The notes: a model not told the origin generated them from the sequence alone. A stretch of 64,000 nt of DNA from Gluconacetobacter liquefaciens (GCF_003350405.1 NZ_QQAW01000002.1:434001-498000); one strand, 5' to 3'; numbered from the stretch's first letter, positions 16,948-29,539 are shown. Program-made: numbers and translations.

Positions 16948-18498
16948 TCAGAAGCCGTGCTTCGGCACCAGCAGCGATGTTCCCGTCATCGCATCCGGTT
17001 GCGGCAGGCCCATCAGGGCCAGCAGGGTGGGGGCGAGGTCGGACAGGCGGCCGTCATGCAGGGTGACTTCCCGCGCCCCGGACAGCACCACGGGGACCAC
17101 GTTGAGGGTGTGGGCCGTGTGCGGGCCGCCGGTCTCTGGGTCGAACATCGTCTCGGCATTGCCGTGATCGGCGGTGACCAGGATGGCGCCGCGCTGGCGG
17201 TGGATGGCCTCGACCAGTTGCTTGAGGCCCCGGTCCACGGCCTCGATCGCCTTGACCGCCGCGCTGAAGACGCCGGTGTGCCCGACCATGTCCGGATTGG
17301 CGTAGTTGAGGATGATCAGGTCGTAGGTGCCGCTGTTGATGGCCTGGACGGCCTTTTCGGTGAGTTCGGGCGCGGACATTTCCGGCTGGAGGTCGTAGGT
17401 CGCGACCTTGGGCGAGGGGACCATGATCCGGTCTTCGCCCGGCAGTTCGCCTTCCTTGCCGCCATTGAGGAAGTAGGTGACGTGGGGATATTTCTCGGTT
17501 TCGGCCATGCGCAACTGGCGCTTGCCGGCCCTGGAGACCACGTCGCCCAGCAGGTCGTCGAGCGATTGCGGGGGGAACAGCACGCCGATCAGGGCCGCGA
17601 GGCGATCGCTGTAGCGCGTCATGCCGACGGCGGCCGAGACCTGGACCACGCGCGAGCGGGAGAAACCCTGGAAATCCTTCTCCAGCACGGCATCCAGCAA
17701 CTGGCGGATGCGGTCGGCGCGGAAATTGAAGGACAGGACGGCGTCGCCATCCTTCATGCCGCCATAGGCGCCGAGGACGGTCGGCGGCAGGAACTCGTCG
17801 GTCGTGCCGGCCTTGTAGGCGGCGTCGAGCACCGCCAGCGGGTCTTCGCCGTGCGGGCCCTCGGCCGAGACGATGGCGTCGTACGCCTTTTCGACCCGCT
17901 CCCAGCGGCGGTCGCGGTCCATGGCGAAATAGCGGCCCGAGATGGTGGCGATGGTGACGGTGGTCGGGAGGTCGTTGAGCAGGCGGGTGACGTAGTCGCG
18001 GCCCGAATGCGGGGGCGTATCGCGGCCGTCGGTAAAGATGTGGAAGGCGACCGGCACGCCGTTACTGGCGAGGATCCTGGCGAGTGCCACGGCGTGGTCC
18101 TGATGGGAATGCACGCCGCCGGCCGAGACCAGGCCCATCAGGTGGCAGGTGCCGCCGGTTTTTTTTACCGCCGCGATCAGGTCGGTCAGGGTCGGGTTGG
18201 TTGCCAGGCTGCCGTCACGGATGGCGGCGAAGATGCGCGGCAGTTCCTGCATGACGACGCGGCCGGCACCGATATTGAGGTGGCCGACCTCGGAATTGCC
18301 CATCTGCCCTTCCGGAAGGCCGACATCCTCGCCACATGTTTTGAGGAAGGCGCGGGGGCCTTCCTGCCACAGGCGGTCGAAAGTGGGGGTATGGGCCGCG
18401 CGCACGGCGTTGTCGGCCACGTCCTCGCGCCAGCCGAAGCCGTCGAGGATGACGAGCATGACGGGACGGCGGGGATGAAGCTGGGTCTGGTCGGCCAT
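16948..18498 (-). CDS. gpmI: 2,3-bisphosphoglycerate-independent phosphoglycerate mutase
   Basis: This 516-residue metalloenzyme interconverts 3- and 2-phosphoglycerate in glycolysis and gluconeogenesis through a phosphoserine intermediate. Evidence: [10 protein letters not shown] at the N-terminus with the metal Asp, the phosphoserine loop [17 protein letters not shown] with Ser69, and the C-terminal metal site TADHGN. Length equals the family norm. It is one base from the EnvC-like gene on the same strand and divergent from msrB, with about 110 bases of shared upstream region. Confidence 0.97.
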   Translation of the reverse strand: MADQTQLHPRRPVMLVILDGFGWREDVADNAVRAAHTPTFDRLWQEGPRAFLKTCGEDVGLPEGQMGNSEVGHLNIGAGRVVMQELPRIFAAIRDGSLATNPTLTDLIAAVKKTGGTCHLMGLVSAGGVHSHQDHAVALARILASNGVPVAFHIFTDGRDTPPHSGRDYVTRLLNDLPTTVTIATISGRYFAMDRDRRWERVEKAYDAIVSAEGPHGEDPLAVLDAAYKAGTTDEFLPPTVLGAYGGMKDGDAVLSFNFRADRIRQLLDAVLEKDFQGFSRSRVVQVSAAVGMTRYSDRLAALIGVLFPPQSLDDLLGDVVSRAGKRQLRMAETEKYPHVTYFLNGGKEGELPGEDRIMVPSPKVATYDLQPEMSAPELTEKAVQAINSGTYDLIILNYANPDMVGHTGVFSAAVKAIEAVDRGLKQLVEAIHRQRGAILVTADHGNAETMFDPETGGPHTAHTLNVVPVVLSGAREVTLHDGRLSDLAPTLLALMGLPQPDAMTGTSLLVPKHGF

Positions 18499-18608
18499 GG
18501 GTATTCTCTCCCGTTATTTTGTCGCCCATGATGGCACCGATTGCCGGGATTGCGAATGCCCGGGACGGGGTTCCGGCGAGATCGGTGCCCTTGGATGGAG
18601 GAAGCGTG

Positions 18609-19022
18609 ATGACACCGAACGAAGCGAACCCGACGGATGGCCCGGCCTGCGGCAGTGGCTGCGGCCCGCTGACGCCGGAGCAGATGCGCGTGATGCGCGA
18701 CCATGGCACCGAGCGCCCCGGATCGAGCCCGCTGAACCATGAAAAGCGGGCTGGGCTTTATCGTTGCGCGGCCTGCGGCACGCCGCTGTTCCGCTCCGAG
18801 GCCAAATATGACAGCGGCAGCGGCTGGCCCTCCTATTACGACGTGCTGCCGCATGCGGTGGAGAGCCATACCGATACCAGCCACGGGATGGTCAGAACCG
18901 AAATCCATTGCGCGTCCTGCCAGGGGCATCTGGGGCATCTTTTCCCCGATGGGCCGCGGCCGACCGGGCTGCGCTACTGCATCAACGGGCTGGCGTTGAA
19001 TTTTGTGCCCGATGCCGCCTGA
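18609..19022 (+). CDS. msrB: Peptide-methionine (R)-S-oxide reductase
   Basis: This 137-residue enzyme repairs oxidised methionine (R-sulfoxide). I chose ATG 18609 because GGAGG lies seven bases upstream; the open frame extends further but is not family-like. Zinc ligands Cys53, Cys56, Cys101 and Cys104 (two CxxC pairs) and the catalytic Cys124 in RYCINGLAL are all present, as is GSGWPSYYD. An extra CGSGCGP near the N-terminus is not part of the usual fold. Confidence 0.95.
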   Translation: MTPNEANPTDGPACGSGCGPLTPEQMRVMRDHGTERPGSSPLNHEKRAGLYRCAACGTPLFRSEAKYDSGSGWPSYYDVLPHAVESHTDTSHGMVRTEIHCASCQGHLGHLFPDGPRPTGLRYCINGLALNFVPDAA

Positions 19023-19073
19023 GAGGGCGGGTAGCCCTTTCGGTTGCGCCACGATCTGCCGTAAAAGGGCAGA

Positions 19074-19730
19074 ATGAGCGAGAATGTGATTACCCCCCCT
19101 TCCGCGCCCGTGGTGGTGCTGGATCATCCTCTGGTTCAGCACAAGCTGACCCGGCTGCGCCAGGCGAGCACGTCGACCGCCGGTTTCCGCCGCCTGACGC
19201 GCGAGATCAGCCTGCTGATGGCCTATGAGGCCACGCGGGACCTGCCACTGGAGACAGTGGAGATCGAGACGCCGCTGGAGCACATGGAAGGGCGCCTGCT
19301 CTCGGGCAAGAAGCTCTGCCTGGTGTCGATCCTGCGGGCGGGTAACGGCATTCTGGACGGGATGCTCGATCTGCTGCCGGCCGCCCGGGTGGGGCATATC
19401 GGCCTGTTCCGCGACCCGGAATCGCTGGAGCCGGTCGAATATTACATGAAGCTGCCCGAGGATATCGACGTGCGGGTCTGCATCGTCGTCGATCCGATGC
19501 TGGCGACGGGACACAGTGCCGCTGCGGCGATCGACCGGCTGAAGACCGCGGGGGCGCGGCAGCTTGTCTTCGTCTGCCTGCTGGCGGCGCCCGAAGGGGT
19601 GGCGTTTCTCTCGGCGGCGCATCCCGACGTGAAGATCATTACCTGCTCCATCGACCGCGAACTGGACGAGCACGGCTATATCCGGCCCGGTCTGGGCGAT
19701 GCCGGGGACCGGTTGTTCGGCACCAAGTAG
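19074..19730 (+). CDS. upp: Uracil phosphoribosyltransferase
   Basis: This 218-residue pyrimidine salvage enzyme makes UMP from uracil and PRPP. Hallmarks are the early [10 protein letters not shown] segment, the [12 protein letters not shown] loop, [15 protein letters not shown], and the PRPP-binding [16 protein letters not shown]. Length is standard. It lies just downstream of msrB on the same strand and about 80 bases upstream of the dodecin gene. Confidence 0.97.
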   Translation: MSENVITPPSAPVVVLDHPLVQHKLTRLRQASTSTAGFRRLTREISLLMAYEATRDLPLETVEIETPLEHMEGRLLSGKKLCLVSILRAGNGILDGMLDLLPAARVGHIGLFRDPESLEPVEYYMKLPEDIDVRVCIVVDPMLATGHSAAAAIDRLKTAGARQLVFVCLLAAPEGVAFLSAAHPDVKIITCSIDRELDEHGYIRPGLGDAGDRLFGTK

Positions 19731-19751
19731 CCGGCCGGAACCCGGGCCGGC
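19730..19751 (+). terminator. GC-rich hairpin at the end of upp
   Basis: GCCGGCC pairs with GGCCGGC around an eight-base loop, starting on the last base of the upp stop codon. The stem is strong but no T run follows, so termination or transcript-end protection is only a suggestion. Confidence 0.3.
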
Positions 19752-19773
19752 GGGAGCCGTTGTTCCTCTGTCG

Positions 19774-19793
19774 GAGGCTGTTGGAACAGCCTC
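19774..19793 (+). repeat. Perfect 9-bp hairpin in the dodecin leader
   Basis: GAGGCTGTT and AACAGCCTC flank a two-base GG centre, ending 20 bases before the dodecin ATG and just upstream of its AGGGAGG ribosome site. It could act as a terminator for upp, a leader hairpin or a protein-binding palindrome; the sequence does not decide. Confidence 0.4.
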
Positions 19794-19813
19794 TCGGGAC
19801 AGGGAGGAACATC

Positions 19814-20026
19814 ATGTCCGGACATGTCTACAAGGTGGTTGAACTGGTGGGTTCGTCGCCCGACACGATCGAAGCCGCGATCGGCAGTGCGCTGTCGCGT
19901 GCGTCCGACAGTGTTCATGCGATCCGCTGGTTCGAGGTGGTGAATACGCGCGGCCACGTCGTCAATGGCCAGGTCGGCCATTATCAGGTGACGCTGAAGG
20001 TCGGCTTCACCATCGACGAGACCTGA
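19814..20026 (+). CDS. Dodecin (flavin-binding)
   Basis: A 70-residue protein of the dodecin family, which forms a dodecameric shell that stores flavins or related ligands. Seen: VYKVVELVGSS at the N-terminus, the SPDTIEAAI helix, the flavin-stacking Trp in IRWFEV, and the Gln in GHYQVTLKVGF. The ATG at 19814 has AGGGAGG upstream. Size and all core motifs fit, so the family assignment is firm; the ligand bound in vivo is not known. Confidence 0.92.
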   Translation: MSGHVYKVVELVGSSPDTIEAAIGSALSRASDSVHAIRWFEVVNTRGHVVNGQVGHYQVTLKVGFTIDET

Positions 20027-20054
20027 GCCGCCCGATCGCGGATCGGGCGGAGCG

Positions 20055-21230
20055 TCAGTCCAGGCCGTAGACGCCGTCCAGTGGCCAGTTCCAGTGATAG
20101 AGGCTGAAATCGTCCATGCGTTCGCCGGAGGCAACGCGGATGCGGTTGTGCGTATCGCGTAGCGGGCCGACGAAGGGGGACCAGCCGGCCATGATCCGGT
20201 CACGCGCGGCATCGGCCTGTTGCCGCACGGCCTCGGGCACCCGCGCGCCCCATGCATCGCGATCGACACCGGCCCCGAGCGGCAGCAATCGAGCGGTCGG
20301 AGTCCAGCTTCCATCCAGGCGGGCGCGTACCTGATCGACGTAATAATTCCGGAAATCATAGACGACGGAGCTGAGATAGGCGTCGGGGCCGCTCGCGCGC
20401 TGGTCGGTGCTGGACATGACGCCCCACAGGCCGCGCTGCTGGGCGAGACGCAGATAGCTGGGCTCGTCCATGATGCCGGCCAGGACGTCGCATCCATTGT
20501 CGGCCAGGGCGGCGGCCGCGCCAAGCGCGCCCTGCGGGTCGAACCACGCGTTGATGGACACGACATGCATGGTCGTGTCGGGACGGACAGAGCGTGCGCC
20601 CAGCAGCAGCGCGTTGGCGCTGCCATAGACGCTGGGCAGCGGGAAGGACGCGATGAAGCCGAGGCGGCCGGTGCGCGTCAGCCGGCCGGCGGCGATGCCG
20701 ATGACGTAGGACGCATACCAGTGCGCGATATAGTACCAGCCGATATTATGGGCCAGGCGGTTACTGTCGCATTGTACGAAGGCGACCTCCGGCGCGCGTT
20801 CGGCGACTTCGGTGAGGAAATCGCCGTAATCGGCGCCGGCCAGGACCATGTTCGCGCCCTCGGCCACGAACTGGCGGAGGATGCGTTCGGCGTCGGCCGA
20901 AAAGGGGACATTTTCCACCCAGACGGTGCGCAGGCGCGGAAAGGCGGCATGGACGGCCTGGACCGCGCGATTATGCAGCGAACTCCAGCCGCCATCGGTG
21001 ACCGGGCTGATATGCGCGATGGCGAGGAGGGCATCTTCCTCGCGGATCGGGGGGAGGGGTGGTGTGGACCATTGGGCGGTCAGCCTGGCCAGGACCGGGT
21101 CGTCGGGCGGGAGGTCGCGGCTGATGGCGCGGCTGGGCGGCAGGGCCGTGGCGACCGAGGCGGCGGTGGCCATGTGCAGGAGACCCCGGCGTGTGGTCAT
21201 GCGGGGTCCGGGCAGCCGGATGCGGGTCAT
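20055..21230 (-). CDS. BMP-family (Med-like) ABC transporter substrate-binding protein with Tat-like signal
   Basis: A 391-residue periplasmic binding protein of the basic-membrane-protein family, whose characterised members bind nucleosides or purines. The N-terminus has a twin-arginine leader (TTRRGLLHMATAASVATAL) ending before residue 45. Core motifs are HISPVTDGGWS, VLAGADYGDF, IGIAAGRLTRTGRLGFIASF and the GCDVLAGIMDEP segment. ATG 21230 overlaps the stop of the hydrolase gene (ATGA); ATG 21200, right before the Tat motif, is the alternative. No permease or ATPase gene is nearby, so it is an orphan binding protein or uses a transporter encoded elsewhere. Confidence 0.85.
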   Translation of the reverse strand: MTRIRLPGPRMTTRRGLLHMATAASVATALPPSRAISRDLPPDDPVLARLTAQWSTPPLPPIREEDALLAIAHISPVTDGGWSSLHNRAVQAVHAAFPRLRTVWVENVPFSADAERILRQFVAEGANMVLAGADYGDFLTEVAERAPEVAFVQCDSNRLAHNIGWYYIAHWYASYVIGIAAGRLTRTGRLGFIASFPLPSVYGSANALLLGARSVRPDTTMHVVSINAWFDPQGALGAAAALADNGCDVLAGIMDEPSYLRLAQQRGLWGVMSSTDQRASGPDAYLSSVVYDFRNYYVDQVRARLDGSWTPTARLLPLGAGVDRDAWGARVPEAVRQQADAARDRIMAGWSPFVGPLRDTHNRIRVASGERMDDFSLYHWNWPLDGVYGLD

Positions 21231-21997
21231 CCGGGGGAATCGAGGAAGGGCAGCAGGATGTCGAGCAGCGCATCCGGGGCGACGACATGGGGAGCGTGGC
21301 CGGTGTCGATGGTGCGGATGGTCGCGCCGGGGAGCCGGTCGCACATGAGGCGCTGCAACGGCAGGGTGACGGACCTGTCGCGAAGGGCCTGGACGTAGAG
21401 GCGCGGGATGGTGCCGAAACGCTCCGGCGTCAGATGCGCGGTCAGGGCGCGGCCGCGTTCGCCCTGTGGCGTGAGGCGGCGGGAAGCCGCCACCGCGAGG
21501 GCCGGGGGGTAGTCCTGGAGGAAGAAGGCGATGGCGGCTTCCGGCGGGACGACGGAAATTTCGCCCGGTATCGGCCAGTCGAGCCATGGGGTGACGCCGG
21601 AGGCGGTCGGGTCGGTGGGCAGCAGGTGGTTGACCATGTCCGCGAAGCCGGTTTCCGACGGCAGCATCATGCCGGCGATATAGACCAGCCGGCGCGTCAG
21701 GCCGGGGTGCCGTTCGGCCAGGGCCGAGGCGACGACCCCGCCGCCGGAATGGGCGACGATGCTGAACGGGCGCCCGATGTCGGCGACGATCCGGTCGAGA
21801 TGGTCCAGATAGGCCGGCAGGGAAGCGGTGGCGGGCGGCGCGCCGTCGGCACCGTTGCCGGGGAGATCGACGGCGATGGCCGGGCGCTGATCGCCGCGCC
21901 GGGCGAGTGCCGCGCGGAAGCCGTCCCAGACCCATGCGCCCTGCCAGGCGCCGTGGATGAGCAGGAGCGGTGCGGCACCGGTTTCGGTATCAGCCAT
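21227..21997 (-). CDS. Alpha/beta hydrolase
   Basis: A 256-residue serine hydrolase of the alpha/beta fold. Seen: the oxyanion-side LLLIHGAWQGAWVWDGF, the nucleophile elbow AHSGGG with Ser84, and the catalytic His in DTGHAPH (His234). The HGAW...W start resembles the esterase/hydroxynitrile lyase-like group (salicylate esterase type) rather than lipases. It overlaps the oxygenase gene upstream by eight bases and the binding-protein gene downstream by four, which implies translational coupling and a shared pathway. Substrate unknown. Confidence 0.88.
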   Translation of the reverse strand: MADTETGAAPLLLIHGAWQGAWVWDGFRAALARRGDQRPAIAVDLPGNGADGAPPATASLPAYLDHLDRIVADIGRPFSIVAHSGGGVVASALAERHPGLTRRLVYIAGMMLPSETGFADMVNHLLPTDPTASGVTPWLDWPIPGEISVVPPEAAIAFFLQDYPPALAVAASRRLTPQGERGRALTAHLTPERFGTIPRLYVQALRDRSVTLPLQRLMCDRLPGATIRTIDTGHAPHVVAPDALLDILLPFLDSPG

Positions 21998-22961
21998 AGG
22001 TGCGGCGATACATGGCGCGCAGGTGGTCCTGCACGGTGACGGGCGGGTAGCGCGGGGTTTCGCCCGGTTCCAGGGAGCCGGGCAGGCAGGAGACCGTGTA
22101 GTCGGCGTTGCCGGTGTAGAAGAAGGGCACGGAATAGCGGTCGCCGCCTGATGTGTTGACGACGCGGTGCAGCGTGGAGCGGTAGCGGTCGTTGGTCCAG
22201 CGCGCGATCATGTCGCCCAGATTGACGACGAAGCTGCCGGGGATGGGGGTGGCGTGAATCCAGCAATCATCCGGCCCGCGTACTTGCAGGCCGCCGCTCT
22301 GGTCCTGGAGCAGGAGGGTGAGGCCGCCGAAATCGGTGTGGGCACCGCAGCCTTTCTCGCCGGGCTGCGGGTTGGCGGGCTGGGGCGGGTAGTGCAGCAG
22401 CCGCAGGGTGATCTGGGGATCACGGCAATAGGTGCTGAAAAAATCTTCCGCCAGTCCGAGGGACAGGGCCAGGCCCTGCATCAGCCGCTCCGCGATGACG
22501 GTCAGGGCGGCGGAATAGGCCATCATCGTCGGACGGAAGCCGGGCACGGCCATGGGCCACTGGTTGGGGCCCTGGTTGAAGCGCAGACCGCCCGATTCCG
22601 GCTGCTCCGTGCCGATATAGAAGCCTTCCTTGAGGTCGGGCGGGGTGCCGGCTTCGAGTGTCTGGTTGCGGAGCGGCTCGTATCCGCGATTGCAGGAGGA
22701 CAGGGATTTGTCGAGGCGGATCTTGTCTTCCGCCGGCAGGGCGAAGAAATGCCGGCTTTCCGCCAGTACGGCGTCGATCAGGCCCTGTGGTACGCCGTGA
22801 TCGACGCAGTAGAAGAAACCGGTCTGCGTGCAGGCGGCGCGCAGGGCGTCGCCGACGGCCTGGCGTTCTGCCGGGTCGGCCGCGCAGAGGCCGGCAATCG
22901 AGATGACCGGCAGGGAATCGGCGCCGACCTGTCGGGCGTCCAGCTTTGTCGGATTGTCCAT
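21990..22961 (-). CDS. 2-oxoglutarate/Fe(II) dioxygenase, isopenicillin N synthase-like
   Basis: A 323-residue non-heme iron oxygenase. The DIOX_N region (LPVISIAGL...GFFYCVDHGVP) is followed by the jelly-roll core with iron ligands His208 and Asp210 (GAHTDFGGL) and His265 (STLHRV), and the 2OG-carboxylate pair Arg275/Ser277 (RYS). I use ATG 22961; a TTG at 23021 would add 20 residues without family resemblance. It is the first gene of a three-gene overlapping set with the hydrolase and the BMP protein. Members hydroxylate, desaturate or cyclise small molecules, and the substrate here is unknown. Confidence 0.9.
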   Translation of the reverse strand: MDNPTKLDARQVGADSLPVISIAGLCAADPAERQAVGDALRAACTQTGFFYCVDHGVPQGLIDAVLAESRHFFALPAEDKIRLDKSLSSCNRGYEPLRNQTLEAGTPPDLKEGFYIGTEQPESGGLRFNQGPNQWPMAVPGFRPTMMAYSAALTVIAERLMQGLALSLGLAEDFFSTYCRDPQITLRLLHYPPQPANPQPGEKGCGAHTDFGGLTLLLQDQSGGLQVRGPDDCWIHATPIPGSFVVNLGDMIARWTNDRYRSTLHRVVNTSGGDRYSVPFFYTGNADYTVSCLPGSLEPGETPRYPPVTVQDHLRAMYRRTYG

Positions 22962-23033
22962 GCGCCCCCACGCCCGGTTCGATCGTTTCGGGACGATATC
23001 GGTGCGCGGGGGAGATGACAAGGAGGCGGGGCG

Positions 23034-24230
23034 TCAGACCCGGCGGACGATGTAGGTCTTGGCCAGTTCGTCCATGATCTGCTGGGCGTGCAGCGGGTCG
23101 CGCGCCTCGATCATCACTTCCAGTTCGGCGGCCTGGACGCTGGCGGCGGTGAACAGGCGCTGGTGCGAGACCTCGATGATGTTGCCGCCGGCATCGCCGA
23201 TCTTGCGCGAGATATCGGCCAGCACGCCCGGTCGGTCGGGGATGTCCATCTTGAGGCACAGCAGGCGGCCGTCGCGCAGCAGGGTGCGCAGCAGGGTGTT
23301 GGCCAGGATGCGGCTGTCGATATTGCCGCCGGTGACGGGCAGGGCGACGCGCTTGCCACGGAACAGTTCCGGGTAGGTCAGCACCGCCGCCAGAGCTGCG
23401 GCGCCCGCGCCTTCGCTGACCTGCTTGGCGCCCTCGGCCATCAGGGTGATGGCATCTTCGACCGCGCGTTCCGGCACCACCAGCACGCGCGAGACGTGAT
23501 CGCGGATGACCGAAAGCGGCTGGCGGCCGATGCGCAGGACCGCGATGCCCTCGGCGATCGTGGCGCCGCCGGGGGGCATGAGTTCGTCGCCGGGGAAATC
23601 GGAGAGGGAGGAATAGGCTTCGACCTGTACGCCGACGATGTCCATCTCCGGCCGCAGGGCGGCGCCGGCCACGGCGCAGCCCGAGAGCAGGCCGCCGCCG
23701 CCGATAGGGCCGACGAAGACATCCAGCGGGCCGGCATCTTCGAGCAGTTCGAGCGCGAAGGTGCCCTGGCCGGCCATGACCGCCGGGTCGTCGTACGGGT
23801 GGACGAAGACCCGGCCTTCCGCCGCGCACAGCGCGTCGGCATGGGCGGTGGCTTCGGCGAAATTGTCGCCGTGCAGCACCACGCGCGCGCCCCACGCGGC
23901 GGTGCGCGTGACCTTGGCGGCGGGGGTGAAGCGCGGCATGACGATGACCGCGTCGATGCCCAGCAGCGCGGCATGGCGGGCGACGCCCTGCGCGTGGTTG
24001 CCGGCCGAGACGGTGATGACACCGCGGCTGCGTTCCTCGGGCGTCAGCAGCGCCAGCTTGTTGGCGGCGCCGCGCTCCTTGAACGAGCCCACGGCCTGGA
24101 GATTGTCCAGCTTGAGCACGATCTCCGCGCCGGTCGCCTTCGACAGGGCGTGCGAGGGAACCGTGGGGGTGCGCAGCACGCGCCCCTCGATCCGGGCGGC
24201 GGCCGCCCGGACGTCATCGAGCGTGATCAT
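23034..24230 (-). CDS. ilvA: Threonine ammonia-lyase (short, ACT-containing form)
   Basis: This 398-residue PLP enzyme converts threonine to 2-oxobutanoate, the first step to isoleucine. PLP lysine Lys51 lies in GSFKERGAANKL, the phosphate-binding glycine loop is GPIGGGGLLSG, and a C-terminal ACT-like domain (about 325-398, with DIPDRPGVLADI) suggests allosteric control. The length fits the form with one ACT domain rather than the 500-residue form with two. It follows greA by 11 bases on the same strand. Confidence 0.93.
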   Translation of the reverse strand: MITLDDVRAAAARIEGRVLRTPTVPSHALSKATGAEIVLKLDNLQAVGSFKERGAANKLALLTPEERSRGVITVSAGNHAQGVARHAALLGIDAVIVMPRFTPAAKVTRTAAWGARVVLHGDNFAEATAHADALCAAEGRVFVHPYDDPAVMAGQGTFALELLEDAGPLDVFVGPIGGGGLLSGCAVAGAALRPEMDIVGVQVEAYSSLSDFPGDELMPPGGATIAEGIAVLRIGRQPLSVIRDHVSRVLVVPERAVEDAITLMAEGAKQVSEGAGAAALAAVLTYPELFRGKRVALPVTGGNIDSRILANTLLRTLLRDGRLLCLKMDIPDRPGVLADISRKIGDAGGNIIEVSHQRLFTAASVQAAELEVMIEARDPLHAQQIMDELAKTYIVRRV

Positions 24231-24241
24231 GGCCGGCTGCC

Positions 24242-24715
24242 TCAGCCGTAGGTGACGGCCAGGATTTCGTAGGTCCGGTCGCCGCCGGGGGCGGGGACCG
24301 AGACGGTATCGCCGATCTTCTTGCCGATGAGCGACTTGGCCAGCGGCGAGGAAACGGACAGCAGGCCCTGCTTGATGTCGGCCTCGTGCACGCCGACGAT
24401 CTGGTAGGTGGCTTCCTTGTCGGTCTCTTCGTCCACCAGGCTGACCTGGGCGCCGAATTTCACCTGGTCGCCCGACAGGGTGGACGGGTCGATCACCTCG
24501 GCCGAGGAGACGATCTCTTCCAGTTCGATGATCCGGCCTTCGATGAAGGACTGACGGTCCCGGGCCGCATGGTACTCGGCATTTTCCGACAGGTCGCCGT
24601 GGCTGCGGGCCTCGGCGATCGCGCGGATCACGGCCGGGCGTTCTTCACTCTTGAGTTTGCGAAGTTCATCTTCCAGCCGTTGCAGGCCCTTGCCTGTCAT
24701 CGGAAATTTCTGCAA
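24242..24715 (-). CDS. greA: Transcription elongation factor GreA
   Basis: This 157-residue factor stimulates transcript cleavage by stalled RNA polymerase. The N-terminal coiled coil carries GDLSENAEYHAARDRQ, with the acidic tip that reaches the active site. The C-terminal FKBP-like domain includes VSSPLAKSLIGKKIGD. The start is a TTG at 24715, giving the family-typical (M)QKFPMT beginning with GGGGA upstream; ATG 24700 is the alternative. It lies between carB and ilvA on the same strand, and 132 bases from carB. Confidence 0.94.
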   Translation of the reverse strand: MQKFPMTGKGLQRLEDELRKLKSEERPAVIRAIAEARSHGDLSENAEYHAARDRQSFIEGRIIELEEIVSSAEVIDPSTLSGDQVKFGAQVSLVDEETDKEATYQIVGVHEADIKQGLLSVSSPLAKSLIGKKIGDTVSVPAPGGDRTYEILAVTYG

Positions 24716-24847
24716 GGCGCGTCCCCAGGGTGAAGGTCGGTCAGATGGCCGACATGGCAGATTGCAACAAGAGCATCCCACAAGACCGACAGCGCCGGAA
24801 ACGGGGCCGGCGGTGCCTGCCCTGTTCCCGGCGTGTGGGTGGTACGC

Positions 24848-28102
<3,255 letters not shown>

Positions 28103-28114
28103 GGGGCGCGACTT

Positions 28115-29539
28115 TCAGGCGGGCTGATTGGTGCGGTCGATCAGGGCGACGAAACGGTCGAACAGGTAGTGGCTGTCCGACGGGCCGGGGCTGGCCTCGG
28201 GGTGGTATTGGACCGAGAAGGCCGCGTAGCGCGTGGAGGCGATGCCTTCGTTCGAACCGTCGAACAGGCTGCTATGCGTGATGCGGACATCGTCGGGCAG
28301 GCTGGATTCGTCCACCGCGAAACCGTGATTCTGGCTGGTGATCTCGACCTTGCCGGTGCCCAGGTCCTTGACGGGCTGGTTGGCGCCGCGATGGCCGCGC
28401 GCCAGCTTGTAGGTGCGGGCACCCAGGGCCTGGGCCAGAAGCTGGTGGCCGAGGCAGATGCCGAAGATCGGCTTGCCGGCCGCCAGCACGCCCTGGATGG
28501 CCGGCACCGCGTATGCGGCGGTCGCGGCCGGGTCGCCGGGGCCGTTGGAGAGGAAGACGCCGGCGGGATCGAGGGCCAGGATTTCTTCCGCCGTGGCGGT
28601 GGCAGGGACGACCGTGACGTCGCAGCCCGCGTTGGCCAGGCAGCGCAGGATGTTGCGCTTGGCGCCGTAATCGACGGCGACGACGCGGCGACGTTTTTCG
28701 GGCAGGGGCAGGGTGCCGCCGGGCCAGGTCCACACGCCGTCGGCCCATGGATAGGCTTGGGCGCAGGTGACGTCGCGGGCCAGGTCCATGCCTTCGAGGC
28801 CGGGCCAGGCGGCGGCCTGCGCGCGCAGGGCGTCGAGATCGAACGCGCCGTCGGCGGGGTAGGCGATGATGGCGGTCTGCGCGCCGCCATCGCGGACGCG
28901 CAGGGTGATCGCGCGGGTATCGACGCCGCAGATGCCGGGCACGTCGCGGGCTTTCAGCCAGCCGTCGAGGCCCTGGGTGGCGCGCCAGTTGGCGGGTTCG
29001 GTCAGGTCCTGCTTCACGACCAGGCCGCGTGCCGCGACGCGCGCGGCTTCATCATCGGCTTCGTTGGTGCCGACATTGCCGATATGTGGAAAGGTAAAGG
29101 TGATGATCTGGCCGGCGAAGGACGGGTCGGTCAGGGTTTCCTGATAACCGGTCATGCTGGTGGAGAAGCAGAGTTCGCCGATGGCGGCGCCGGTGGCCGG
29201 CGTGTGCGCGCCGAAGCCGCGCCCCCACAGGATGGTGCCGTCGGCCAGCACCAGGGCGGCGGTGGCGCCCGTGGGAATGGCGGCTTGGGGCGAGGCGGGA
29301 ACCTGGCGCTCGGTCATCTGGGTCTCCGGTCCGTCGGACGCTTGGTCGGGGGGCACGCTATCGGGTTGCAGGTCGGACAGGCTGAGGCCGGTATGGCGCA
29401 GGATGACCGTCCAGTGCTTGGGTGGAATCGCGCCGGCCTGACGCCATTTGCGGATGGCCTCGGTCCCGACGCCGGTCAGGCGGGCGGCGTTGTCGGCCCC
29501 GCCCAGACGGTCGATGATGTGGTCGATCGATGACGGCAT
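28115..29539 (-). CDS. carA: Carbamoyl-phosphate synthase small subunit with N-terminal helix-turn-helix domain
   Basis: A 474-residue glutaminase subunit. Residues about 1-60 form a Cro-like HTH unit (IDRLGGADNAARLTGVGTEA then IRKWRQAGAIPPKHW) that is not part of the ordinary enzyme. It resembles the 'carph-isopro' DNA-binding domain reported as an extra domain on some carbamoyl-phosphate synthases. The enzyme proper starts around residue 75, with GATase triad Cys362 (GICLGHQLL), His446 and Glu448 (QYHPEA). ATG 29539 has GGAAGGAAG upstream. ATG 29317, with GGAG in front, would give a plain CarA. The frame is open throughout, so a fusion is encoded; whether both forms are made is unknown. Confidence 0.93.
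   Translation of the reverse strand: MPSSIDHIIDRLGGADNAARLTGVGTEAIRKWRQAGAIPPKHWTVILRHTGLSLSDLQPDSVPPDQASDGPETQMTERQVPASPQAAIPTGATAALVLADGTILWGRGFGAHTPATGAAIGELCFSTSMTGYQETLTDPSFAGQIITFTFPHIGNVGTNEADDEAARVAARGLVVKQDLTEPANWRATQGLDGWLKARDVPGICGVDTRAITLRVRDGGAQTAIIAYPADGAFDLDALRAQAAAWPGLEGMDLARDVTCAQAYPWADGVWTWPGGTLPLPEKRRRVVAVDYGAKRNILRCLANAGCDVTVVPATATAEEILALDPAGVFLSNGPGDPAATAAYAVPAIQGVLAAGKPIFGICLGHQLLAQALGARTYKLARGHRGANQPVKDLGTGKVEITSQNHGFAVDESSLPDDVRITHSSLFDGSNEGIASTRYAAFSVQYHPEASPGPSDSHYLFDRFVALIDRTNQPA

Noticed and set aside
14002-18531. Long plus-strand open frames of about 480-580 codons
   Set aside because: They are antisense to ctpA, the EnvC-like gene and gpmI, all of which have strong family motifs on the minus strand.
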